Positions 25,563 to 34,038 of a DNA stretch of 64,000 bases are shown in pieces (positions within the stretch are counted from its first letter, which is position 1; every line of letters begins with the position of its first letter). Source of the DNA: Prauserella alba (GTDB lineage: Bacteria > Actinomycetota > Actinomycetes > Mycobacteriales > Pseudonocardiaceae); NCBI RefSeq assembly GCF_024171735.1, contig NZ_JAMTCH010000005.1, forward strand, positions 62,001-126,000. Reading direction: 5' to 3'. Both the position numbers and the translations under genes were made by a program. The notes below the pieces were generated by a model. It was given only the letters and a program-made list of their open reading frames with translations, was not told the origin of the DNA and did no database searches.

Positions 25563-27032
25563 CTAGCCACCCCCGAGCCCGGCCGAGATGGTGGCCCTGG
25601 CGATCTCGGCGGCGACCGTGCCGCCGGTGGCAGCCAGCCCGCGATTGCCGCCCGATTCGACGATCACCGCGACGGCGATCTTCGGGTCGTCGTGCGGTGC
25701 GAACGCCGTGTACCAGGCGTGCGGCGGAGTGTTCTTCGGGTCGGAGCCGTGCTCGGCCGTGCCCGTCTTCGAGGCGATCTTCAGCTCCGCGTTCTTGCCA
25801 CCGCCGCCGGTGTTCTCCTCGGACTGGATCATCATCTGCGTCAGCGCCTCGGCGGATTCGGCCGACATCGCCGGGTCGCCGGTCAGCTCCTCCTTGCCGA
25901 TGTCCTCGATGGTCGACAGGTCCGGAGCCAACCGCGCCTTGACGAGCTGCGGCTTCATCGCCATGCCGTCGTTGGCGACCGTCGCCGCCAGCAGCGCGTC
26001 CTGCAACGGCGTCAGCCGCACGTCACGCTGGCCGATGCCGCTCTGATACAGCGCAGCCTCGCTCTCCAGTTCGCCGAGGCTCGACGGCACGACACCCAGC
26101 GGGATCTGCAGATCGTCCTGGCCGATGCCGAAGTTCTCCGCCGTCGCGCGGAGCTTGTCGGCGCCGAGGTCGCCCGCGATCTCCGCGAACGCGGTGTTGC
26201 ACGAGTACTTCAGGGCGTCCTTGAGGGTGCTGCCGGGGCAGGTGGCGCCGCCGTAGTTCTCCAGTTGCGTCGAGGTGTTCGGCAGCGTGACCTCGGAGTC
26301 CGGGGTGACACTCGCGTCCGGTTCCATGCCGTTCTCGAGCGCGGCGGCCGTCGTGACGATCTTGAACGTCGACCCGGGCGGATACGTTTCCCGCACGGCC
26401 CGGTTCAGCATCGGATTGCCCTCGGCCTCCGAGTACTGCTTCCACGCCTGCTGCTGCTCGTCACCGTCGTGCGAAGCCAGCCGGTTCGGGTCGTACGACG
26501 GTGTCGACACCATGCCGAGGATGTCGCCGTTCTTCGGATTCATGGCCACGACCGAACCCGTGTAGCCGTTCTCGGTCATCGCCTCGTAAGCCGCCTGCTG
26601 CACCGCAGGCTGGATCGTCAGCCGCACGTTGCCGCCGCGCGGATCGCGACCGGTGACCATGTCCGACAGCCTGCGCACGAACAGCCGCGGGTCGGAACCG
26701 TTGAGGAACGCGTCCTCGGCGTTCTCCAGACCGCCCGCGCCGTACATGATCGAGTAGTAGCCGGTCACGGGCGCATACATCGGGCCGTTGCGGTAGGTAC
26801 GCAGGAAGTTGAAGTTGTCGTTCGACGGCTTGACGCCCGCGAGCACCTGGCCCGCCTCGTTGGAGACGATCTTGCCGCGTTCCCGGGAGTACTCCTCGTA
26901 CAGCACCCGCGAGTTGCGCGAGTCGGACGCGTAGTCGTCACCGCGGACCACCTGGACGTACGTCGTGTTGGCCAGCAGCAGTGTCAGCATCGCCAGCATG
27001 ACCATGCCGACCTTGCGCAGGGGAGTGTTCAC
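25563..27032 (-). CDS. pbpA: Class B penicillin-binding protein PbpA (PBP2-type transpeptidase)
   Basis: This protein of 489 residues has an N-terminal membrane anchor (VGMVMLAMLTLLLANTTYVQVV) and a C-terminal transpeptidase domain with the three active-site motifs: STFK (nucleophile Ser, near 222), SCN near 276 and KTGTAEH near 418. It crosslinks peptidoglycan with the SEDS partner encoded immediately upstream, whose reading frame overlaps the start by 4 bp. The order rodA-pbpA-pknA-pknB is that of mycobacteria. Confidence 0.96.
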   Translation of the reverse strand: MNTPLRKVGMVMLAMLTLLLANTTYVQVVRGDDYASDSRNSRVLYEEYSRERGKIVSNEAGQVLAGVKPSNDNFNFLRTYRNGPMYAPVTGYYSIMYGAGGLENAEDAFLNGSDPRLFVRRLSDMVTGRDPRGGNVRLTIQPAVQQAAYEAMTENGYTGSVVAMNPKNGDILGMVSTPSYDPNRLASHDGDEQQQAWKQYSEAEGNPMLNRAVRETYPPGSTFKIVTTAAALENGMEPDASVTPDSEVTLPNTSTQLENYGGATCPGSTLKDALKYSCNTAFAEIAGDLGADKLRATAENFGIGQDDLQIPLGVVPSSLGELESEAALYQSGIGQRDVRLTPLQDALLAATVANDGMAMKPQLVKARLAPDLSTIEDIGKEELTGDPAMSAESAEALTQMMIQSEENTGGGGKNAELKIASKTGTAEHGSDPKNTPPHAWYTAFAPHDDPKIAVAVIVESGGNRGLAATGGTVAAEIARATISAGLGGG

Positions 27033-28882
27033 GTCGCGTCATCCCCTTTCGCCCGGTGCGGTTCGTCGTCGGTGCTCTCTTCGGTCGGCCAGGCCGGTTC
27101 ACCGGCCGGTGCCGGCCGCTCCGCCTGCTGCCCGCCGGCCGGCCGCTGCTCGGCGGCCTGCGGGGGTGCCTGCCCCTTGCCGGGTTCGGGGCGGGAGGCC
27201 CGGTGCGGCGCCGGTTGCGGGGTGGGCGGCACCGGGGTCTGGCCCTGGGGCGGGGTCGCCGGCTGCTGGCCCTGCCCGGGCGCCGGTTGCTGTGCCTGCG
27301 GTTGCTGTGCCTGCGGTTGCTGTGCCGGAGCCTGGGACCCCGGTGGTTGCTGCCCCGGCGCCTGCTGCTCGGCCGAGGCTGGCACCGCCGGGCCTCCTCC
27401 TGCGGGCGGCTGCGGCGGGCGCTGCACCATCACGGTGTGCGCCTCGGCGATCGGCGCCAGCTGCTTCTGCGGCGCCTCACCACTCGGCTTCTGCTGCTGT
27501 GGCCTGCGGGCCGTGTCGGAGATCCGCAGCAGCAGCGCCACGAGAATGTAGTTCGCCAGCAGCGACGATCCGCCCGCGGACAGGAACGGTGTCGTCACAC
27601 CCGTCATCGGGATGAGCTTCGTGACCCCGCCGACGATGACGAACACCTGCATGACGATCGCGAACGAAAGGCCACCGCCCAGCAGCTTGCCGAACGTGTC
27701 GCGGACGGCCAGCGCACTGCGCATGCCGCGCATCGCCAGCAGCAGGTACACCAGCAGTACCGCGGCCAGGCCGACGAAGCCGATCTCCTCACCGATCGCG
27801 GCCGTGATGAAGTCGGTGTGCGCCGCCGGCACCATCTCCGGTCTGCCCGCGCCCAGCCCGGTGCCGAACACGCCGCCGGTGCCGAGCCCGAACAGGCCCT
27901 GCGCGATCTGATAGCCGCCGCCGGGGTCGTCGTAGGTCGCCAGCGGGTCGATCCAGTTGGTGACACGCTGCTGCACGTGGGTGAACAACTGGTAGGCGAT
28001 GAACGCGCCCACGAGGAACATACTCAGGCCGACGACGACCCAGATCGCACGCTCGGTGGCGACGTACAACATCATCAGCGTGATGCCGAAGAACAGCAGC
28101 GCCGTGCCGAGGTCTCGTTGGAACACGAGGATGCCGAGGCACACGACCGCGGCGATGATGATCGGGCCCAGATCCCGCGCACGCGGCAGCTCGACGCCGA
28201 GGATCCGTTTGCCCGCGGTCATGAACAGATCTCGCTTCGCGACGAGGAACGACGCGAAGAAGATCATCAGCAGGATCTTGGCGAACTCGCCCGGCTGGAT
28301 CGAGAACCCCGGCAACCGAATCCACACCTTCGCGCCGTTGACCTCCGACAACGACGCGGGAAGCATCGCGGGCAGCGCCAGCAGGACCAGCCCGCCCAAA
28401 CCCGCCGTGTAGGCGTAGCTGGTGAGTGTGCGGTGGTCCCTGATCATGCGCAGCACCGCGAGGAACAGCGCCAACGCCACGACCGTGAACAGCACCTGCC
28501 GCGGCGCGCTGCCCGCGAACTCCTGGCCCAGCGAACGCGCACGTTCGGCCTCGGCCAGGTCGAGCCGGTAGATCGTCACCAGGCCGAGGCCGTTGAGCAA
28601 CGCCACGCACGGCAGGATCAGCGGATCCGCGTACGGCGCCCAGAACCGCACCGCCACGTGCGCCGCGCTGAAGATCGCCAGGTAAGCGCCGCCGTACCAG
28701 AGGATCGACCACGACAGCGACTGCTCCTGGTTGATCTGCACAAGGACGAACGCCGTCGTGACGATGACCGCTGCGAACGCCAGCAGCATCAGCTCCGTGC
28801 CGCGGCGTTTCGGCAGCTCACGTGGTGGGTTCGTGGTGTACTGCCGCCCGACCGCGCTCTCGTTGCCTGCGGCTGCGGCCAT
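27029..28882 (-). CDS. rodA: SEDS-family peptidoglycan glycosyltransferase (RodA/FtsW)
   Basis: This protein of about 617 residues has some ten transmembrane segments and the SEDS landmarks FAKILLMIFFASFLVAKRDLF, FQRDLGTALLFFGITLMMLYVATERA and TDFITAAIGEEIGFVGLAAVLLVYLLL. It polymerises lipid II. The C-terminal cytoplasmic tail from about residue 465 (about 150 residues) is extremely Pro/Gln-rich (QAPAQQPQAQQPQAQQPAPG) and ends in acidic residues, much longer than in E. coli RodA. The start overlaps the end of pstP by one base (TGATG). It is the enzymatic partner of PbpA. Confidence 0.95.
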   Translation of the reverse strand: MAAAAGNESAVGRQYTTNPPRELPKRRGTELMLLAFAAVIVTTAFVLVQINQEQSLSWSILWYGGAYLAIFSAAHVAVRFWAPYADPLILPCVALLNGLGLVTIYRLDLAEAERARSLGQEFAGSAPRQVLFTVVALALFLAVLRMIRDHRTLTSYAYTAGLGGLVLLALPAMLPASLSEVNGAKVWIRLPGFSIQPGEFAKILLMIFFASFLVAKRDLFMTAGKRILGVELPRARDLGPIIIAAVVCLGILVFQRDLGTALLFFGITLMMLYVATERAIWVVVGLSMFLVGAFIAYQLFTHVQQRVTNWIDPLATYDDPGGGYQIAQGLFGLGTGGVFGTGLGAGRPEMVPAAHTDFITAAIGEEIGFVGLAAVLLVYLLLAMRGMRSALAVRDTFGKLLGGGLSFAIVMQVFVIVGGVTKLIPMTGVTTPFLSAGGSSLLANYILVALLLRISDTARRPQQQKPSGEAPQKQLAPIAEAHTVMVQRPPQPPAGGGPAVPASAEQQAPGQQPPGSQAPAQQPQAQQPQAQQPAPGQGQQPATPPQGQTPVPPTPQPAPHRASRPEPGKGQAPPQAAEQRPAGGQQAERPAPAGEPAWPTEESTDDEPHRAKGDDAT

Positions 28883-30351
28883 CAGTTACCGCCCGAGCCG
28901 GGCGCCGGACGGCAGTCCACCCCCGGCTGCTGGTCCTGTCCCGCCTGAGTGGTGGCTTCGCCGGAAGCCGAGTCGTCCTGGTTCTGCCGGTCCTGCCCGG
29001 AGCCGCCCGAGTCGCCGGTGCCGCCGTTGTCGCCGCCGTCGTTCTGCTGGCGCTCGCCGTCACCGATGCCGCCGATGATGCCGCCGCCCTGCGGCTGCTC
29101 CTGCTCGTCGTCGCAGATCTCCAGCATGTTGTTGCGGCGCAGGGTGTCGATGTACTCGCGTGCCGAGGCCAGGTCTTCGCGCTTGACCGAGTTCGACACC
29201 GCCGACTGCGCGTCCTGCTGCAGATCCTGCAGCCGCAGCGGCTCGCACAGTGTCGACGACGGGGGACAGGATCCTTCCGCTTCCTCGTGCAGGTCCAGAC
29301 CGAGCACACTGCCCGGAACGCCCTGGTAGATGACGACCTCGTCGTTCGAGCCGACACCCACGTAGTACTGGCTCATCACGAAGTACCGCGTCGTGATCGC
29401 CGCCGCCGCGAGCAGCACGACCGCGAGCCCGATGCCGACCAGCAGCCGGACGCGTTTGCGCCGCTTCGCCTTCGGATCCTCCGGCGGCGGGCCCGTTTCG
29501 GCCTGCTGCGCCTGCGACGTCTGCTGCTGCGGCGCCGTGAGCGCCCGTGCGCGTGCCGCGGGGGAGTCGCCCTGCGGACCCTCGTCGGTGCCGTCACCGG
29601 CGGCGCCGCCCACGATCGGGGCGTTCTCGCCGTAGTCGACGTCCACCACGTCCGCGATGATCACCGTGACGTTGTCCGTACCGCCGCCCTTGAGCGCCAG
29701 CTCGATCATCCGGTCCGCGCACTCCTGCGGATCCGGGATCTGCATCGCCTCGGCGAGCGTCTCGTTGCTGACCATGCCGGAGAGCCCGTCCGAACAGAAC
29801 AGGTACCGGTCGCCCGCCCGAGCCTCACGCACCGTCAGGCTCGGCTCGACCTCGCTGCCCGTCAGCGCCTTGAGCAGGAGCGAACGCTGCGGATGCGTCG
29901 CCGCCTCCTCCTCGGTGATCCGACCCTGCTCGATCAGCTCGTTGACGAAGCTGTCGTCGCGCGTGATCTGCGAGAACTGCCCACCACGCAGCAGATACGC
30001 CCGCGAATCGCCGACGTGGACCATGCCGAGCTTCGACCCCGAGAACAGCGCAGCCGTGAGCGTCGTGCCCATGCCGTCGAGTTCGGGGTCGTTCGACACC
30101 AGCTCCGCGATGGCCTGGTTGCCCTGGACGGTGGCGTCCCGGAGCTGACTGACGAGGTCGTCGCCGGGCTCGTCGTCGTCGAGCGGCGCCAACGACGCGA
30201 TGACGACCTTGCTGGCCACCTCACCGGCGGCGTGGCCGCCCATACCGTCGGCCAGCGCCAACAGGCGGGGGCCGGCATATACCGAGTCCTGGTTGTTGGA
30301 TCGCACCAGGCCGCGGTCACTGCGTGCCGCGTAGCGAAGGACGAGAGTCAT
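28882..30351 (-). CDS. pstP: PP2C-family Ser/Thr phosphatase PstP
   Basis: This membrane phosphatase of 489 residues has a catalytic domain at residues 1-240 with metal-binding motifs RSNNQDS, LADGMGGHAAGEVAS, GMVHVGDSRAYLL, FCSDGLSGMV and GGTDNVTVI. A Gln-rich linker and one membrane segment (RLLVGIGLAVVLLAAAAITTRYFVM near 305) precede an extracytoplasmic region of about 160 residues ending in a Gly/Gln/Asp-rich tail. It dephosphorylates PknA, PknB and their substrates. Coupled by a one-base overlap to rodA and by 4 bp to fhaB. Confidence 0.96.
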   Translation of the reverse strand: MTLVLRYAARSDRGLVRSNNQDSVYAGPRLLALADGMGGHAAGEVASKVVIASLAPLDDDEPGDDLVSQLRDATVQGNQAIAELVSNDPELDGMGTTLTAALFSGSKLGMVHVGDSRAYLLRGGQFSQITRDDSFVNELIEQGRITEEEAATHPQRSLLLKALTGSEVEPSLTVREARAGDRYLFCSDGLSGMVSNETLAEAMQIPDPQECADRMIELALKGGGTDNVTVIIADVVDVDYGENAPIVGGAAGDGTDEGPQGDSPAARARALTAPQQQTSQAQQAETGPPPEDPKAKRRKRVRLLVGIGLAVVLLAAAAITTRYFVMSQYYVGVGSNDEVVIYQGVPGSVLGLDLHEEAEGSCPPSSTLCEPLRLQDLQQDAQSAVSNSVKREDLASAREYIDTLRRNNMLEICDDEQEQPQGGGIIGGIGDGERQQNDGGDNGGTGDSGGSGQDRQNQDDSASGEATTQAGQDQQPGVDCRPAPGSGGN

Positions 30352-30827
30352 GGGCGAAGCTCGATCACCGTCTTGCCGATCCGGATGGGGACGCCGAGCG
30401 GGACTCGGAGGGGTGCAGTGACCTTAGCCCGGTCGAGGTAGGTGCCGTTCGTCGAGCCCAGGTCTTCCACGTACCACTCGTCTCCGCGTAGGGAGATCCG
30501 AGCGTGGCGCGTCGACGCGTAGTCGTCGTCGAGCACCAGCGTGGAGTCGTCGGCACGGCCGATCAGGATCGGCTTGCCGTCGAGTGCGATGCGCGTGCCG
30601 GACAGCGCGCCCTGCGTGACGACGAGCTGCCGCGGCATCTTCCCGCCACCGCGTCCGCCCGCGCGTGGACGCTTCTTGTCCTTGCCGCGGCGCAGACTGG
30701 GGATGTTCACCCGCAGGCCGGACGCCGCGTAGAGGTCCGAACGCACCACGCGCAGCGCGGCGAACACGAACAGCCACAGCAGGAGCAGAAACCCTGCTCT
30801 GGTGAGTTGTACGACCAGCTCCGGCAC
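30348..30827 (-). CDS. fhaB: FHA-domain protein FhaB (FipA)
   Basis: This protein of 159 residues has a hydrophobic N-terminal anchor (AGFLLLLWLFVFAALRVV), a basic linker (RRGKDKKRPRAGGRGGG) and a C-terminal FHA domain with the phosphothreonine-binding pattern ILIGRADDSTLVLDDDYASTRHARISL ... VEDLGSTNGTYLD. It couples PknA/PknB signalling to the divisome (FtsZ and FtsQ in mycobacteria). GTG 30827 is the start. It follows fhaA after 160 bp on the same strand. Confidence 0.93.
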   Translation of the reverse strand: MPELVVQLTRAGFLLLLWLFVFAALRVVRSDLYAASGLRVNIPSLRRGKDKKRPRAGGRGGGKMPRQLVVTQGALSGTRIALDGKPILIGRADDSTLVLDDDYASTRHARISLRGDEWYVEDLGSTNGTYLDRAKVTAPLRVPLGVPIRIGKTVIELRP

Positions 30828-30987
30828 CTGTTGTGTCAGCTCCCGCCTTTTCGCGCTCGCCCCACGGCGAACACGCCGCAGGCCCCCACATGGCCGCCAT
30901 TATGCGTGACCAGCACGCGGCGCCCATGCGGGATTGCCGAAAAACCCGGGTTCCGCTGCCGCAGCCCCGGCCGAAACCCGGATTCGT

Positions 30988-32295
30988 TCAGCCCTGGGTC
31001 CGGAACACCAGCGACGAGTGACCGACGCGGATCACGTCACCGTCGGCCAGCTGCCAGGTCTGGACCGGGGTTCCGTTCACCGTCGAGCCGTTCGTCGAGC
31101 CGATGTCGGCGAGTGTGGCGCTCTGGCCGTCCCACGTGATCTCGAGGTGGCGGCGCGAGACACCCGTGTCCGGGAGCCGGAAGTCGGCGTCCTGACCGCG
31201 GCCCACGACGTTGCTGCCCTGCTTGAGGGAGTAGTTCCGGTTGGAACCGTCGTCCAGCTGCAGCGACGCCGTCAGCGGCCGCGGCGGGGCGCCGGCGGGA
31301 GCGCCGGGCGCTCCGGGTGCACCGAAGCCGGGTTGCCCGTAGGGGTCCTGCGCCGGCTGGCCGTACGGGTCCGACTGCGGGGGCGGAGCCTGCGCCGGGT
31401 AGCCGCCGGGAGGGCTCGGCGGAGCGGCGTAGCCCTGGTCGTAACCACCGGGAGGCTGGCCGTACGGGTCCTGCGGGGGCTGGCCGTAACCGCCCGGCTG
31501 GCCGTAACCGGGGTCGTAGGCGCCGGGCTGCCCGTAACCCGGCTGGCCGTAGGGGTCCTGGGGCGGCTGGCCGTAGCCCTGGTCGTAACCGGGCTGGCCG
31601 TACCCGGGGTCGTAGCCGGGCTGGCCGTAACCCTGGGCATACGGGTCCTGCCCGTACTGGTCGTAGCCGGGCTGGCCGTAACCCTGGTCGTAGCCCGGCT
31701 GGCCGTACTGGTCGTAACCGGGCTGGCCGTAACCCTGGGCATACGGGTCCTGGCCGTACTGGTCGTAGCCGGGCTGTCCCTGTCCGTATCCGTACTGGCC
31801 CTGGCCGTACGGATCACCCTGGTCGTACTGGCCGTAGCCGCCGGGCTGGCTCATTGCTCGGTCTCCTGCGTCGCTGGTTCGTGCCGGCCGTGCTTGACCG
31901 TCGCCATCAAATGCTGCTGTGACGTCGGGATCAACGGTCGAGCGGGTCTTGAACTGTCCAGTATGCAGCGCTTCGTTGCGCTCTAGCGAAACTACGACGT
32001 CACCATAGGTGTCCCAACCGTGTTCGGACAGATGCTGCGAGACGGCGTCCGCCAGCAATCCGGTGACCCGCTGCTCATCGCCCGCCATCCGATCGTGATC
32101 TGCAGCACCCAAGGACACGATGTAGTGGTTCGGAGCGAGCTTCCGCCCGCCCGCGAGCTCACGAACGTTGTCCTCACTCTCGCGCTCCAGACTGTGCGCC
32201 ACTTCCTCCGTGACGACGTTGCCGCCGAACATCCGGGCGAAGGTGTTGCCCACCAGACTCTCGAGGCGCCGGTCAAAACGCTGAACACGACCCAA
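30988..32295 (-). CDS. fhaA: DUF3662/FHA-domain protein FhaA
   Basis: This protein of about 435 residues has an N-terminal DUF3662 domain ([41 protein letters not shown]), a central Gly/Gln/Tyr/Pro-rich repeat region (residues about 147-320) and a C-terminal FHA domain with [25 protein letters not shown] and [12 protein letters not shown]. FhaA binds phosphorylated MviN/MurJ and regulates peptidoglycan precursor flow. The TTG at 32295 is chosen since GGAGGAGG lies 9 nt upstream and the N-terminus then matches homologues. A TACGAT segment at 32342-32337 could be the -10 of the whole leftward operon. Confidence 0.92.
   Translation of the reverse strand: MGRVQRFDRRLESLVGNTFARMFGGNVVTEEVAHSLERESEDNVRELAGGRKLAPNHYIVSLGAADHDRMAGDEQRVTGLLADAVSQHLSEHGWDTYGDVVVSLERNEALHTGQFKTRSTVDPDVTAAFDGDGQARPARTSDAGDRAMSQPGGYGQYDQGDPYGQGQYGYGQGQPGYDQYGQDPYAQGYGQPGYDQYGQPGYDQGYGQPGYDQYGQDPYAQGYGQPGYDPGYGQPGYDQGYGQPPQDPYGQPGYGQPGAYDPGYGQPGGYGQPPQDPYGQPPGGYDQGYAAPPSPPGGYPAQAPPPQSDPYGQPAQDPYGQPGFGAPGAPGAPAGAPPRPLTASLQLDDGSNRNYSLKQGSNVVGRGQDADFRLPDTGVSRRHLEITWDGQSATLADIGSTNGSTVNGTPVQTWQLADGDVIRVGHSSLVFRTQG
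31340..31855 (-). repeat. Degenerate tandem repeats encoding the FhaA low-complexity region
   Basis: Repeated DNA modules specify units such as [17 protein letters not shown] and [18 protein letters not shown], with one 19-residue block present twice almost identically. The repeats are in frame and within fhaA. Composition is Gly/Gln/Tyr/Pro with few charges apart from Asp, which resembles prion-like phase-separating segments. Confidence 0.8.
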
Positions 32296-32429
32296 TCCGG
32301 ACAACCTCCTCCCTGGTGAACGCCCCTCTGGTATCGATCGTATCTGGGTTTGGCGCCCATGACACCGGGGCCGGTGAAAGCCCCCGAAACGGCCTGCTAG
32401 GCTATGGGAGCTGCCGCAGACAGGCACTC

Positions 32430-32512
32430 GCGCGAGTGGCGGAATGGCAGACGCGCACGGTTCAGGTCCGTGTGTCCGAAAGGACGTGTGGGTTCAACTC
32501 CCACCTCGCGCA
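32430..32512 (+). tRNA. tRNA-Leu (CAG)
   Basis: The acceptor arms GCGCGAG (32430-32436) and CTCGCGC (32505-32511) pair perfectly, with discriminator A at 32512. D-arm TGGCGGAATGGCAGACGCG, anticodon loop TTCAGGT with CAG at 32463-32465, a class II long variable arm (TGTCCGAAAGGACG) and the T arm GTGGGTTCAACTCCCAC are all visible. CCA is not encoded. A leucine tRNA next to fhaA is conserved in mycobacteria. Confidence 0.96.
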
Positions 32513-32520
32513 CGTAAGCC

Positions 32521-32556
32521 GAAACGCCCCTTGCTCACGCAAGGGGCGTTTCGCTT
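32521..32556 (+). terminator. Intrinsic terminator after tRNA-Leu
   Basis: A perfect 14-bp stem (GAAACGCCCCTTGC with its complement), a 4-nt loop and a short T-rich tail lie 8 bp after the tRNA. Confidence 0.88.
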
Positions 32557-32640
32557 TGTCAGCTTCCGTTGATGCTTTGTGGGGCCAAGCCCACACCCCT
32601 GCCGGGGGCACGCCCCGGACCCCCACGCGGCGCTGTTCGG

Positions 32641-32787
32641 CGCATGTCCTGCGCTCAGCACCGCGTGTCCTGCATTCGGGACCGTGTGTCCTGCATTCGG
32701 GACGCCGTGTTGTGCATTCAGGGGTGCGTGTTGCGGGTTCCGGGGCTGGTGTTGCGGGTTCCGGGGCTGGTGTTGCGGGTTCCGGAG
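32641..32787 (+). repeat. 21-bp tandem repeat array, family B, locus 1
   Basis: Seven consecutive 21-bp units differ by a few bases; each contains a form of CGTGT(CC/TG)TGC followed by ATTCGGGA or GGTTCCGGGG. The array fills the gap between tRNA-Leu and the PLP gene; I see no gene in 32553-32909. There are no unique spacers, so it is not a CRISPR array. Confidence 0.85.
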
Positions 32788-32909
32788 TTGGCGTTGGTGG
32801 TCAGCGGCGGGCGACGGCGCTCGCGGCTGGTCGGGAAGTCGGCGATACGCGGCATCGCGTTGATCTCGTCGGCGGGACGCGCATGGTGGGCCCGGCTACG
32901 GTTGGGCGC

Positions 32910-33959
32910 GTGAACGAATCGTGGTCCGCGCGCACCCGCGCCATCCTCGCCGGCCGCCCCGACGCCGGTGACGGCAATCCCGCCAACGTCCCGCTCGTCC
33001 CGGCCAGTGCGCTCGGCCTCGACTACTCCCGCGAGGTCGGCACCCCCACGTGGGCGGCCTTCGAAGAGGCCGTCGGCGCCCTCGAAGGCGGCACCGCGAC
33101 GGCGTACGCCTCCGGCATGGCCACCGTCACCGCCGTGCTCGACCTGCTTCCGGCCGGGGCGACGATCGCCGTGCCCGTCTACAGCTACGCAGGCACCCGC
33201 GGCGCGCTGGACCACGCCCAGCAGCAGGGCAAACTGACCGTCCGCCGCCTCGAGCCCACCGACACCGACGCCTGGATCGCGGCGGCAGCAGAGGCCGACG
33301 TGCTGTGGCTCGAATCGCCGACCAACCCGACGCTCGACGTCATGGACCTCGACGCGATCCTCACGGCCGCGAGATCGAGCGACCGCGCACCGTTGACGGT
33401 GGTCGACAACACGTTCGCCACCCCGCTCGGGCAGCAGCCCCTCGGAAAGGGCGCCGACGTGGTGGTGCACAGCGTCACCAAGTTCATCGGCGGGCACAGC
33501 GATCTGCTCCTCGGCGTGGCAGTGACGGCCCGTGACGACTTGTCGACATCGCTGCGCGACGCGCGCACGCGCACGGGCGCCACACCCGGCACGTTCGAGG
33601 CGTGGCTGGCACTGCGCGGGCTGCGCACACTCGGGGTGCGGCTGGCCGAGGCGTCGAAGACCGCGTCGCTGCTGGCCGAACGGCTCGCCGCGCATCCGGC
33701 CGTCGCGCGGGTGCGGTACCCGGGAACGGGTGCGATGGTGTCGTTCGACCTCGCCGACGGCGACGCGGCCGAACGCCTCTGCGCGAACCTGAAGCTCATC
33801 CACAACGCCACCAGTCTCGGCGGGGTCGAGAGCACCATCGAACGACGCGCTCACCTGCCGGGCGACGCGCATGTCCCCGACGGTCTGCTGCGGCTGAGCG
33901 TGGGCCTCGAAGACCCCGACGACCTGTGGGGCGATGTGTCGGCCGGGCTCGGCGGCTGA
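32910..33959 (+). CDS. Cys/Met metabolism PLP-dependent enzyme (cystathionine gamma-lyase/synthase-like)
   Basis: This fold-type I enzyme of about 349 residues contains FEEAVGALEGGTATAYASGMATVTAVLDLLPAG, the PLP-phosphate and Asp motif LTVVDNTFATPLGQQPLGKGADVVVHSVTKFIGGHSD (Lys of the Schiff base in VTKF near residue 194) and a C-terminal LIHNATSLGGVESTIERRA. It is shorter than typical MetB/MetC (about 380). It cleaves or forms thioether or alpha,gamma-amino acid bonds; which reaction cannot be deduced. GTG 32910 gives the best length. It stands alone. Confidence 0.85.
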   Translation: MNESWSARTRAILAGRPDAGDGNPANVPLVPASALGLDYSREVGTPTWAAFEEAVGALEGGTATAYASGMATVTAVLDLLPAGATIAVPVYSYAGTRGALDHAQQQGKLTVRRLEPTDTDAWIAAAAEADVLWLESPTNPTLDVMDLDAILTAARSSDRAPLTVVDNTFATPLGQQPLGKGADVVVHSVTKFIGGHSDLLLGVAVTARDDLSTSLRDARTRTGATPGTFEAWLALRGLRTLGVRLAEASKTASLLAERLAAHPAVARVRYPGTGAMVSFDLADGDAAERLCANLKLIHNATSLGGVESTIERRAHLPGDAHVPDGLLRLSVGLEDPDDLWGDVSAGLGG

Positions 33960-34038
33960 GCTGCTTGACCGCCGATCGGCGTGGTGTCAAGGTCGCCTGC
34001 TGATCGGGAGCTCCGAGGTGGCCGGGAGGCGGTGACGG

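Noticed and set aside
24600-27551. Very long plus-strand open frame (983 codons) opposite pknA and pbpA, and a similar one over rodA (27056-28948)
   Set aside because: High-GC coding DNA leaves the complementary frame open. The predicted proteins are Arg/His/Val-rich with no recognisable fold, while the minus strand has full kinase, PBP and SEDS motifs.
32641-32787. CRISPR array
   Set aside because: Units are contiguous, 21 bp, without unique spacers, and no cas genes are in the window.
32579-32863. Open frame encoding heptad units such as CPAFGTV and CCGFRGW across the 21-bp array
   Set aside because: 21 bp is a multiple of three so the frame stays open by arithmetic; there is no ribosome site, and other loci of the same repeat do not keep the frame.
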